Of a stretch of 6,777 nucleotides of DNA, positions 1 to 6,226 are shown piece by piece. Source of the stretch: Pseudomonadota bacterium (GTDB lineage: Bacteria > Pseudomonadota > Gammaproteobacteria > Burkholderiales > SHXO01); contig JAEZCG010000251.1 of the NCBI GenBank assembly GCA_023430065.1, positions 1 through 6,777 on the forward strand, read 5' to 3'. Both the position numbers and the translations under genes were made by a program. The stretch's first letter is position 1. Every line of letters begins with the position of its first letter. Below the pieces are notes generated by a model. That model searched no databases. It saw only the letters and a list, made by a program, of their open reading frames with translations, and was not told where the DNA came from.

Positions 1-747
1 GCACTGCTGTTCGCCGCGGTGCTCGACCGTGTGCTGCCCGACCGCAGCGAGCACGCGGGCGGGACACCCGACCGGGCGGTTGCCCAGCGGGCACCGCTCG
101 AGCGGCCGCTGGTCCTGCGTCAGAAAACCCTGCTGCCCACGCCGGTTGCCGTACGGCCGGAGAATCCTGCGGCCGGTGAAGCGCCCGACGGGAACCTCGT
201 GGCGGAGACGGCGGCGCAATCGCATGCACGCGCCAACCCCGAACCCGCCGCAATTCCGGTGACTCAGCCGCCGGGGGCGCACCGCACACCGCCTCGCGCT
301 TCAGGCGCGCCGCGCGCCGCTCCCAAGGCAGGCCCCTCCGCGCGCACGGACGATCGGCCGAGGCCTGCGGCCGCTCCCACACCGCCGGAACAGGCCCGTG
401 CCGCCGTTTCCACCGCAACGCCCGGACCAGTCGTTGCGCAACCCGGACCGGTCGGGCAGCAGGCGGCCGATGCTGCGGCGAAGATGTTGCCCATCCCCTC
501 CTTGCCGGCGCCGGCGAGCCCGAAGAAAACGCCCACCGCGCTCGTGCTGTTCGCGGTATCCCCGTGGGGAGAGGTGTTCGTCGACGGCAGGTCGATGGGC
601 GTGAGCCCCCCGCTCAGGGAACTCGAACTGCCGCAAGGCAAACACCGAATCGTGGTGCGCAACTCCGACTTCAAACCCTACGACGAGGAAATCGAGCTGG
701 GTTCGAACCAGACCATGCGCATCAAGCACAAGTTCGTTCGACGCTAG
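1..747 (+). CDS. PEGA-domain membrane protein, C-terminal part (5' end outside window)
   Basis: The frame is open from base 1, so the gene starts upstream. A GTG at 19 is a possible start, but the codons before it encode a hydrophobic run (ALLFAAVL) that looks like the end of a membrane helix, so I treat the gene as truncated by the window. Next comes a low-complexity Ala/Pro/Arg-rich stretch (about nt 60-540) with no recognisable fold, probably an extended linker. The last 65 or so residues (nt about 553-744) form a PEGA-type beta domain: a VSPWGEVFVDG strand-turn, then GVSPP, then LPQGKHRIVVRN, ending in basic residues KHKFVRR. PEGA domains are small surface or periplasmic modules often attached to Ser/Thr kinases or lipoproteins. 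The missing N-terminus could be a kinase domain, but that cannot be seen here. The gene ends 7 nt before the lipoprotein gene, so co-transcription is likely. The PEGA call is fairly sure; the overall function is unknown. Confidence 0.75.
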   Translation, partial: ALLFAAVLDRVLPDRSEHAGGTPDRAVAQRAPLERPLVLRQKTLLPTPVAVRPENPAAGEAPDGNLVAETAAQSHARANPEPAAIPVTQPPGAHRTPPRASGAPRAAPKAGPSARTDDRPRPAAAPTPPEQARAAVSTATPGPVVAQPGPVGQQAADAAAKMLPIPSLPAPASPKKTPTALVLFAVSPWGEVFVDGRSMGVSPPLRELELPQGKHRIVVRNSDFKPYDEEIELGSNQTMRIKHKFVRR

Positions 748-754
748 GACCGCC

Positions 755-1138
755 ATGCTTCGCCTGATTCTCGTACTCATCCTCGTCTGCCTCGGCGGCT
801 GCGGCACGACCATGGTGCAGGAGTTCCCGCTCGCGAAGTTCAAGGCCGAGGCCGCCCTGGACCGCGGAATACGGGAGTACGACAACGGCGAGTACCGTGT
901 CGCGGCGCGCACGATCCAGGGTGCGCTCGACGCGGGCCTGACCACGCGCTCGCAGGGGCGCGCACACAAGTATCTGGCATTCATCCACTGCGTCGCGGGC
1001 GAGCAGGCCGCCTGCCGCGACCAGTTCCGCCTGGCGTTCAAGGCCGACCCCCGGCTGGAGCTCGCGCCGGAGGAGAGCGGCCATCCGATGTGGGATCCAG
1101 TATTCCGCAGCGTGAGAATGGAGATGGCGAAGAAGTGA
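755..1138 (+). CDS. small TPR-like lipoprotein, TssQ-type (T6SS-associated family) candidate
   Basis: The product is 127 residues. The N-terminus is a classic lipoprotein signal: MLR, a hydrophobic core, then lipobox LGGC with the acylated Cys at residue 16. Gly at +2 is not Asp, so outer-membrane sorting is plausible. The mature part is helical and TPR-like: residues 31-60 (ALDRGIREYDNGEYRVAART) and 66-98 (GRAHKYLAFIHCVAGEQAAC, then FRLAFKADP), with two Cys (79, 87), followed by a conserved-looking tail ESGHPMWDPVFRSV (107-120). This layout resembles proteobacterial lipoproteins annotated as TssQ-family T6SS-associated; that assignment comes from memory of the family and is not proven here. 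The ATG at 755 is preceded by AGGA (746-749), which overlaps the stop of the previous gene. The stop overlaps the GTG of the kinase gene, implying translational coupling. It probably acts in the envelope as a partner of the kinase or the PEGA protein. Confidence 0.8.
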   Translation: MLRLILVLILVCLGGCGTTMVQEFPLAKFKAEAALDRGIREYDNGEYRVAARTIQGALDAGLTTRSQGRAHKYLAFIHCVAGEQAACRDQFRLAFKADPRLELAPEESGHPMWDPVFRSVRMEMAKK

Positions 1139-2316
1139 ACGCCCCCGCGCAGACCGGGCAAGTCGTCCAGCAGCTGGGACGCTACGAACTGCTCTCCGAG
1201 TTGGGCCAGGGTGCCATGGGGGTGGTGTACCGCGCGCGCGATCCGGTGCTCGAGCGCGTGGTCGCGATCAAGACCATCAACCTCAACCTGCCCAAGGACG
1301 AACTGCCCGAATACGAGGGACGCTTCTACCAGGAGGCGCGCGCAGCCGGTGGCCTCAATCACCCCAACATCGTCACGATCTACGACATCGGCAAGAGCGA
1401 CAAGGTCGCCTACATGGCGATGGAACTGCTCGAGGGCGAGGAACTACGCTCGATCCTCGCGCACCGCGAGCCGCTGCCGGTGCTGCTTGCGCTCGACATC
1501 GGCATCCAGGTGGCCGAAGCCCTCGCGTATGCACACGAGCGGCAGGTCGTGCATCGCGACATCAAGCCGGCCAACATCATGATGGTGCGCGACGGCTGGG
1601 TGAAGATCACCGACTTCGGCATCGCGCGCATGCGCACGAACGAAGTGAAGACGATGACCGGCATGATCCTGGGTTCGCCCAAGTACATGGCTCCGGAACA
1701 GGTCGTGGGCAAGCGCGTGGATCACCGCGCCGACATCTTCTCGTTGGGCGTCGTGCTCTACGAGATGCTAAGCGGCGAAGCACCCTTCGTGGCGGACAGC
1801 GTGCACGGCATCCTCTATCAGGTCCTCAATCACGCGCCCTCTGCGCCGAGCGCGAAGAACCCGCAGTCGCCTCCGCTGCTCGATCTGATCGTGGCGAAGG
1901 CGCTGGCGAAGAACCTGGACCAGCGCTACGACAACGCCAAGGATCTCGCCCAGGATCTGCGTCAGTGCAAGGACATGCTGGCGGTGCGCCCGGTCGCCCC
2001 GGAACTCGCCGGGGCACCTGCGCACGCCTCGGCGGCGGCCCCGCGCCTGGCCGTACCCGGAGCCGGCGAACGCACCGCAGGCTTGGCCCCGTCCAATAAC
2101 TTCGATTCCCACGAAGCGACGCTGCGACTGGCGGCCCTGTCGGATGCCGCCCAGGACGCCGCACAGCCCGCGCCGCGACCGGAGCAGCAGGCACTGCCCT
2201 CCCAGTCGCCCGCGCCGCGCGCCGGAGCCGACGGCACCGGACGCGAGACGCTCTATCTGTGGCTGGCGAGTGCGCTCGCGGTGGTGGCTGCCGCCGCCCT
2301 GTTGCTGGTGCGCTGA
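1135..2316 (+). CDS. Hanks-type serine/threonine protein kinase, C-terminal tail-anchored
   Basis: The product is 393 residues. All key kinase elements are visible, numbered from the GTG start: Gly loop GQGAMG (24-29), VAIK lysine 46, helix-C Glu 67, HRDIKPAN (140-147, catalytic Asp 142), DFG (160-162) and APE (186-188). The activation loop holds T173-M-T175, lining up with the TQT autophosphorylation pair of mycobacterial PknB, so it should be active. The kinase domain ends near residue 285. An Ala/Pro-rich linker of about 90 residues follows, then a hydrophobic helix that occupies the last 21 residues and ends in Arg. There is therefore no extracellular sensor domain (no PASTA, no PEGA). 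I chose GTG 1135 because it forms a GTGA overlap with the lipoprotein stop and begins just before the conserved GRYELL. The ATG at 1090 would add 15 residues read out of frame through the upstream gene. A GGAG at 1120-1123 is a distant Shine-Dalgarno candidate. The likely role is phosphorylation signalling together with the two upstream envelope proteins. Confidence 0.93.
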   Translation: MNAPAQTGQVVQQLGRYELLSELGQGAMGVVYRARDPVLERVVAIKTINLNLPKDELPEYEGRFYQEARAAGGLNHPNIVTIYDIGKSDKVAYMAMELLEGEELRSILAHREPLPVLLALDIGIQVAEALAYAHERQVVHRDIKPANIMMVRDGWVKITDFGIARMRTNEVKTMTGMILGSPKYMAPEQVVGKRVDHRADIFSLGVVLYEMLSGEAPFVADSVHGILYQVLNHAPSAPSAKNPQSPPLLDLIVAKALAKNLDQRYDNAKDLAQDLRQCKDMLAVRPVAPELAGAPAHASAAAPRLAVPGAGERTAGLAPSNNFDSHEATLRLAALSDAAQDAAQPAPRPEQQALPSQSPAPRAGADGTGRETLYLWLASALAVVAAAALLLVR

Positions 2317-2318
2317 CC

Positions 2319-2343
2319 CGCGCGTTCAGCGCTCCGACGCGCG
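2319..2343. terminator. inverted repeat at convergent stop codons, possible bidirectional terminator
   Basis: CGCGCGT (2319-2325) pairs perfectly with ACGCGCG (2337-2343) across an 11-nt loop that contains the palindrome AGCGCT. It lies exactly where the kinase gene (stop 2314-2316) and radA (stop 2326-2328) converge, and it runs into the last codons of radA. There is no T-run on either side, so it is not a textbook intrinsic terminator. It may slow polymerase, protect 3' ends, or be a chance product of GC-rich sequence. Confidence 0.3.
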
Positions 2344-3681
2344 CGCCACCGCTTCCTCGACACGCTCCACGCCGATCGTCTCCATCCCTTCGACGGGAGT
2401 CTTCGGTTCGTTCGCACGTGCGACCAGCGCGCGCGTGAAGCCGAGTTTGGCCGCCTCGCGCAGCCGCTCCTGGCCGCGCTGCACCGGACGTACCTCGCCA
2501 GCCAGGCCGACCTCGCCGAACACTACCAGGCCGGCCGGCAGCGGCCGATTGCGCAGCGAGGATACGATCGCCAGCAGGATGGCGAGATCCGCGGCAGGCT
2601 CGTCGATCTTGACCCCGCCTACGGCGTTCACGAACACGTCCTGATCGAATGCCGCCACCCCGGCGTGACGATGCAGCACGGCCAGCAGCATAGCCAGGCG
2701 GTTCTGCTCGAGTCCGACGCTGAGTCGACGGGGGTTGGGCGCGTGCGCGTCGTCGACCAGCGCCTGGATCTCGACCAGAAGCGGCCGTGTGCCTTCCTGA
2801 GTGACGAGCACGCACGAGCCCGGCACTTCGCTGCCATGACGCGAGAGGAACAGTGCGGAGGGATTGTTCACGCCGCGCAGTCCGCGGTCGGTCATGGCGA
2901 ACACGCCCAGCTCGTTGACCGCACCGAAGCGGTTCTTGATCGCACGCACCAGGCGGAAGCTGGAGTGCGTATCGCCTTCGAAGTAGAGGACGCTGTCGAC
3001 GATGTGCTCGAGCACGCGTGGGCCCGCGATCGCCCCCTCCTTGGTGACGTGGCCGACCAGCAGCACGCTCACGCCGGCTGCCTTGGCGAAGCGGGTGAGT
3101 TGCGCGGCGCACTCGCGCACCTGGGCCACGCTGCCCGGCGCCGACTGCAGCGCTTCCGAATACACGGTCTGGATCGAATCGATCACCACCACGTCCGGGC
3201 GTTCGTTGGCCAGGGCGGCCAGCACTCTTTCCAGCTGGATCTCCGCCAGCACGCGCACCCCTGCACTCTGCAGTTCGAGGCGGCGCGCGCGCAGCGCGAC
3301 CTGCTGGACCGACTCCTCGCCGCTCACGTACAGCGTGCGGCAGGTGGACGAGAGCCGGGCGAGCGCCTGCAGCAGGAGCGTCGACTTTCCGATCCCAGGA
3401 TCGCCGCCCAAGAGCACGACCGCGCCGGGCACCAGGCCGCCGCCCAGGACGCGATCGAGCTCGCCGATCCCGGTTTCACGGCGCGGCGACTCGGCCGCCT
3501 CGACCTCGTTCAGCGCCTGTACCGCGCTGTTCTGTGCGAGCCCCTGGTAGCGCGGCGTTGACCGTTCTGCCACCGTCTCCACCAGCGTATTCCAGGCGCT
3601 GCACTGCGGACACTGCCCCTGCCACTTGGGCGCCTGGCCGCCGCACTCGGTACACGTATACAGGCTCTTGGCCCGGGCCAT
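2326..3681 (-). CDS. radA: DNA repair protein RadA
   Basis: The product is 451 residues, normal for the family. RadA (Sms) is a RecA-like ATPase that processes recombination intermediates and helps branch migration. The domains appear in the expected order: an N-terminal four-Cys zinc finger (C10, C13, C24, C27 in CTECGG...CPQC), Walker A GGDPGIGKST (92-101), Walker B VVVIDS (164-169), the RadA-specific KNRFG motif (249-253), and a C-terminal Lon-like domain from about residue 270. In that domain the protease Ser region reads EPAADLA (361-367), with no catalytic Ser, as is typical of RadA. The start is MARAKSLYTC. Its ATG shares one base with the stop of alr (TGATG), and a GGGGA lies about 9 nt upstream inside alr, so translation is probably coupled. 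The same frame stays open upstream, but that extension has no family resemblance. Expressed with alr from the divergent region near 4750-4930. Confidence 0.97.
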   Translation of the reverse strand: MARAKSLYTCTECGGQAPKWQGQCPQCSAWNTLVETVAERSTPRYQGLAQNSAVQALNEVEAAESPRRETGIGELDRVLGGGLVPGAVVLLGGDPGIGKSTLLLQALARLSSTCRTLYVSGEESVQQVALRARRLELQSAGVRVLAEIQLERVLAALANERPDVVVIDSIQTVYSEALQSAPGSVAQVRECAAQLTRFAKAAGVSVLLVGHVTKEGAIAGPRVLEHIVDSVLYFEGDTHSSFRLVRAIKNRFGAVNELGVFAMTDRGLRGVNNPSALFLSRHGSEVPGSCVLVTQEGTRPLLVEIQALVDDAHAPNPRRLSVGLEQNRLAMLLAVLHRHAGVAAFDQDVFVNAVGGVKIDEPAADLAILLAIVSSLRNRPLPAGLVVFGEVGLAGEVRPVQRGQERLREAAKLGFTRALVARANEPKTPVEGMETIGVERVEEAVARASER

Positions 3682-4751
3682 CACTCGATTTCCCCAACCG
3701 GCACGCGCGGCGCGAGCGCGCACAGGAGTTGATAGGGGATCGTGCCGGCGGCGCGCGCGATTTCCTCGACCGGTAGCCCCTCTCCCCACAGCACGACCGG
3801 CGTGCCGACCGCGGCATCGGCGACGTCGCTCACGTCCACGCACAGCATGTCCATCGATACGCGGCCGATCAGCGGGGCGCGCCGACCGCCCACGAGGACG
3901 GGAGTGCCCGACGGCGCATGCCGTGGGTATCCGTCCGCGTATCCGCAGGCGACCACTGCCATGCGCATCGGCCGGTCGGCGGTGTAGGTACCGCCGTAGC
4001 CCACGCGCTCGCCGCGGGCGAGGTCGCGTACCGCGATGAGCCGGCTCTCGAGCGTCAGGGCCGGGCGCAAGCCGATCTGCGCAGCATCGCGATCCGGCAG
4101 GGGTGAGGCCCCGTAGAGCATGAGTCCGATGCGCACCCACCCCCGCGCAAGCGCCGGATGCCGCAGCAGCGCTGCCGAGTTCGCCAGCGACACCGGCAGA
4201 TCCAGCCCCTGGGCCGCGGCCGAGAAGCGCTGCCATTGCCAGTCGGTGCCCAACTCGTCGTCGGCATTGGCGAAGTGGGTCATCAGCGTGATGTCGCCGA
4301 CCTGCCGCGCGCCGCGCAGGCGCGACAGCAGGGCGGGCAGCTGCGCCGGATCGAAGCCGAGCCGGTTCATTCCGCTGTTGAGCTTGAGGAACACCGAAAC
4401 GCGCTCGACGTCCGAACTGCCCAGCAGCATCTGCATCTGCTCCTCGCAGTGCATCACCACGCTGAGGCGTTCACGGGCGATGACCGGCAACTCGGCCATA
4501 TCGAAGAAGCCCTCGAGCAGGAGCACAGGCTGGTTGAACCCGGCATTGCGCAGACACACCGCGGCAGCCAGGTCGAGCACCGCGAATCCGTCGGCGCCCG
4601 CGAGCGCGCGCGCCGCGCGCAGCAGGCCGTGGCCGTAGGCGTTGGCCTTGATCACCGCCATCAGACGGGCGGTCGGCGCGAGCCGGCGCGCGAGCGCGAG
4701 GTTCTCGCGCAGGGAGGCAGGACGGATGGTGGCGCGGATCGGGCGCGTCAT
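3681..4751 (-). CDS. alr: alanine racemase (PLP-dependent)
   Basis: The product is 356 residues, the usual length. It interconverts L- and D-alanine in the cytoplasm, supplying D-Ala for peptidoglycan. The PLP-binding lysine is K35 in AVIKANAYGHG. K123 and R130 in LKLNSGMNRLG match the carbamylated-Lys and Arg pair of the family. The second catalytic residue is the Tyr in VGYGGTY (Y252). The sequences MTHFANAD, GLMLYG and GRVSMDM are also typical. I start at the ATG at 4751 (MTRPIRATI), where family similarity begins. An in-frame ATG at 4826 would add 25 residues without similarity. No strong Shine-Dalgarno is visible before 4751. It is first in the two-gene unit alr-radA, divergent from lplT. 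Whether this is the biosynthetic (alr) or catabolic (dadX) type cannot be told from sequence alone; with no dadA beside it, alr is more likely. Confidence 0.96.
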   Translation of the reverse strand: MTRPIRATIRPASLRENLALARRLAPTARLMAVIKANAYGHGLLRAARALAGADGFAVLDLAAAVCLRNAGFNQPVLLLEGFFDMAELPVIARERLSVVMHCEEQMQMLLGSSDVERVSVFLKLNSGMNRLGFDPAQLPALLSRLRGARQVGDITLMTHFANADDELGTDWQWQRFSAAAQGLDLPVSLANSAALLRHPALARGWVRIGLMLYGASPLPDRDAAQIGLRPALTLESRLIAVRDLARGERVGYGGTYTADRPMRMAVVACGYADGYPRHAPSGTPVLVGGRRAPLIGRVSMDMLCVDVSDVADAAVGTPVVLWGEGLPVEEIARAAGTIPYQLLCALAPRVPVGEIE

Positions 4752-4767
4752 GGCGACACAGGGAAGC

Positions 4768-4796
4768 AGATTCGGGCAAGCGCGAGAGTGTGCCAA
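4768..4796 (-). promoter_or_regulatory. tentative sigma70-like promoter for alr-radA
   Basis: On the minus strand, TTGGCA (4796-4791) resembles a -35 box and is followed after 17 nt by GAATCT (4773-4768), a poor -10. The spacing and position, just upstream of the alr start, are right, but the -10 match is weak, so this is only a candidate. Confidence 0.2.
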
Positions 4797-4863
4797 TGGG
4801 ACCGGCGCCGCGCAACGTTCCGGCACGCCGGCCGCGTCCGGACCTCGGTGCGCGTACGCTTCG

Positions 4864-4872
4864 TGGTATAAA
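4864..4872 (+). promoter_or_regulatory. extended -10 promoter element for lplT
   Basis: TGG followed by TATAAA (4864-4872) matches an extended -10 (TGN-TATAAT) and is one of the few AT-rich spots in the region. No good -35 lies 17 nt upstream, which is tolerable for extended -10 promoters. Transcription would start near 4879-4880, giving a leader of about 50 nt before the lplT ATG. A TTGACA at 4894-4899 is also present but has no -10 at the right distance. Confidence 0.45.
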
Positions 4873-4930
4873 AGCTCGCCCTCGCCGCCTGCCTTGACAG
4901 ACAGGGCTGTGCGGCCCCCGCCCCCGTTCC

Positions 4931-6184
4931 ATGAATCGCGGCTTCTACATCATCCTCGCGGCCCAGTTCTTCTCGGCACTGGCCGACAACGCACTGCTGT
5001 TCGCAGCCATCGCGATGCTCAAGACACTGGCGCCGGAGTGCGCGCGCGCCTCGGGCGAGTGCTGGCAGACGCCGGTCCTCCAGCAGTTCTTCGTGTTCGC
5101 CTACATCGTCCTGGCGCCTTTCGTCGGCCCGTTCGCCGACGCGGTCCCGAAGGGACGCGTGATGTTCATCAGCAATACCGTCAAGCTGATCGGCTGCCTG
5201 TGCATGCTGCTCGGCCTGCACCCGCTGTTCGCCTACGGCGTGGTGGGCATCGGGGCGGCCATGTATTCGCCCGCCAAGTACGGCATCCTCACCGAGACCC
5301 TCCCGCCCGACAAGCTGGTGGTGGCCAACGGCTGGATGGAGGGGTTGACCGTTTTCGCGATCATCCTGGGCGCGGTCCTCGGGGGCTTCATGCTCGGCCC
5401 GGTGTTCGCCCCGGTGGTCATGGCGCAACTCCCCGGCGCCCTGGAAACGGCGGGCCTGGCGCCACAGGTGGCGATCGCGGCGATCCTGCTCCTGTACCTG
5501 CTGGCCGCCGTGATCAACCTGTACATCCCGCGCGTGGCGATCGATCACACGCTGCCGCGCAAGACACTGCCCTACATCCTGCACGACTTCGGACACAGCT
5601 TCCGCCTGCTGTGGCGCGATCCCCTGGGGCAGGTATCGCTGGCGGTGACCACGCTGTTCTGGGGCGCCGGCGCGACGCTGCGGCTGATCATCCTGCCGTG
5701 GGCCGCACTCGCGCTCAAATTCGATACCGAACGCGCCACGCAGCTGACCGCCGTGGTCGCAGTCGGAATCGCCATCGGCTCGGTACTGGCCGCACGCTTC
5801 GTCGCGCTCCATCGCGCAGTGCGCGTGCTGCCCGTGGGCATCGTGATGGGTTTGTGCGTGATCGCGATGATCTTCGTGCAGAGCTGGCAGCCCGCGGTCG
5901 TCATTCTGGTGCTGATCGGCGTGCTGGGCGGCTTCTTCGTCGTGCCGATGAATGCGCTGCTGCAACATCGCGGACACCTGCTGATGGGCGCGGGGCACTC
6001 CATCGCGGTGCAGAACTTCAACGAAAACCTCAGCATCCTCGTGCTGCTCGGTGCGTACACGCTGATGATCGAAGCCGACCTGTCGATCGAGACGATCACA
6101 GTCCTGTTCGGACTGCTGCTCTCGTCGGTGATGTATGTGCTGTGGCGCCGCCATGGCCACGACCAGGACGCCGGGGAAACGTGA
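4931..6184 (+). CDS. lplT: lysophospholipid transporter LplT (MFS)
   Basis: The product is 417 residues with about 12 hydrophobic segments, an inner-membrane major facilitator. LplT flips lysophospholipids, mainly lysophosphatidylethanolamine, from the periplasmic to the cytoplasmic leaflet for re-acylation by Aas. Regions close to the E. coli protein include AQFFSALADNALLF (11-24), YSPAKYGIL (112-120), LFWGAGATLR, GGFFVVPMNALLQ (from about 333) and IAVQNFNEN. It is about 20 residues longer than the E. coli protein, partly from an insert around residues 33-43 (APECARASGE) in the first periplasmic loop, which holds two Cys. The ATG at 4931 begins right at the family start. The 20 nt before it are C-rich and show no Shine-Dalgarno. 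The usual partner aas is not next to it; the gene is divergent from alr and converges on a TPM-domain gene. Confidence 0.95.
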   Translation: MNRGFYIILAAQFFSALADNALLFAAIAMLKTLAPECARASGECWQTPVLQQFFVFAYIVLAPFVGPFADAVPKGRVMFISNTVKLIGCLCMLLGLHPLFAYGVVGIGAAMYSPAKYGILTETLPPDKLVVANGWMEGLTVFAIILGAVLGGFMLGPVFAPVVMAQLPGALETAGLAPQVAIAAILLLYLLAAVINLYIPRVAIDHTLPRKTLPYILHDFGHSFRLLWRDPLGQVSLAVTTLFWGAGATLRLIILPWAALALKFDTERATQLTAVVAVGIAIGSVLAARFVALHRAVRVLPVGIVMGLCVIAMIFVQSWQPAVVILVLIGVLGGFFVVPMNALLQHRGHLLMGAGHSIAVQNFNENLSILVLLGAYTLMIEADLSIETITVLFGLLLSSVMYVLWRRHGHDQDAGET

Positions 6185-6199
6185 CGCCGTGACGCGGTC

Positions 6200-6226
6200 G
6201 ACCGGTCAGAGAATCACCGGCCGGTC
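6200..6226. terminator. weak inverted repeat at the lplT / TPM gene convergence
   Basis: GACCGG (6200-6205) is complementary to CCGGTC (6221-6226) around a 15-nt loop. An alternative inner stem, CCGGT (6202-6206) with ACCGG (6216-6220), uses the same bases. The repeat spans the stop codon of the TPM gene and lies 16 nt after the lplT stop. There is no T-run and the stems are short. It is the only structure in the 21-nt convergent gap that could end transcription. Confidence 0.2.

Noticed and set aside
1090..1134. Upstream ATG start for the kinase gene
   Set aside because: It would add 15 residues encoded out of frame inside the lipoprotein gene; the GTG at 1135 overlaps the stop codon neatly and lies just before the conserved kinase start.
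301..1362. 353-codon minus-strand open frame across the PEGA, lipoprotein and kinase genes
   Set aside because: Antisense to three genes with clear signatures (PEGA strands, lipobox, kinase Gly loop), and has no domain of its own.
2665..3561. 298-codon plus-strand open frame opposite radA
   Set aside because: Antisense shadow of radA; His/Gln/Arg-rich with no motif or credible ribosome binding site.
3682..4236. N-terminal extension of radA to give a 636-residue protein
   Set aside because: The extension is Arg/Gly-rich, lies inside alr in another frame, and precedes the canonical MARAKSLYTC start with its zinc finger.
4894..4899. TTGACA as a -35 box for lplT
   Set aside because: The bases 17 nt downstream are CCCGCC, with no -10 resemblance, and are almost at the ATG; the extended -10 at 4864-4872 fits better.
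4748..6160. 470-codon open frame on the minus strand across lplT
   Set aside because: It lies wholly antisense to a confidently identified transporter gene. Its product is His/Gln/Asp-rich without any recognisable domain, which is the usual product of reading the complement of GC-rich codons.
4642..6192. 516-codon open frame on the plus strand overlapping lplT and the start of alr
   Set aside because: Arg/Gly/Pro-rich shadow of lplT in another frame, with no motif; the correct lplT frame explains the region.
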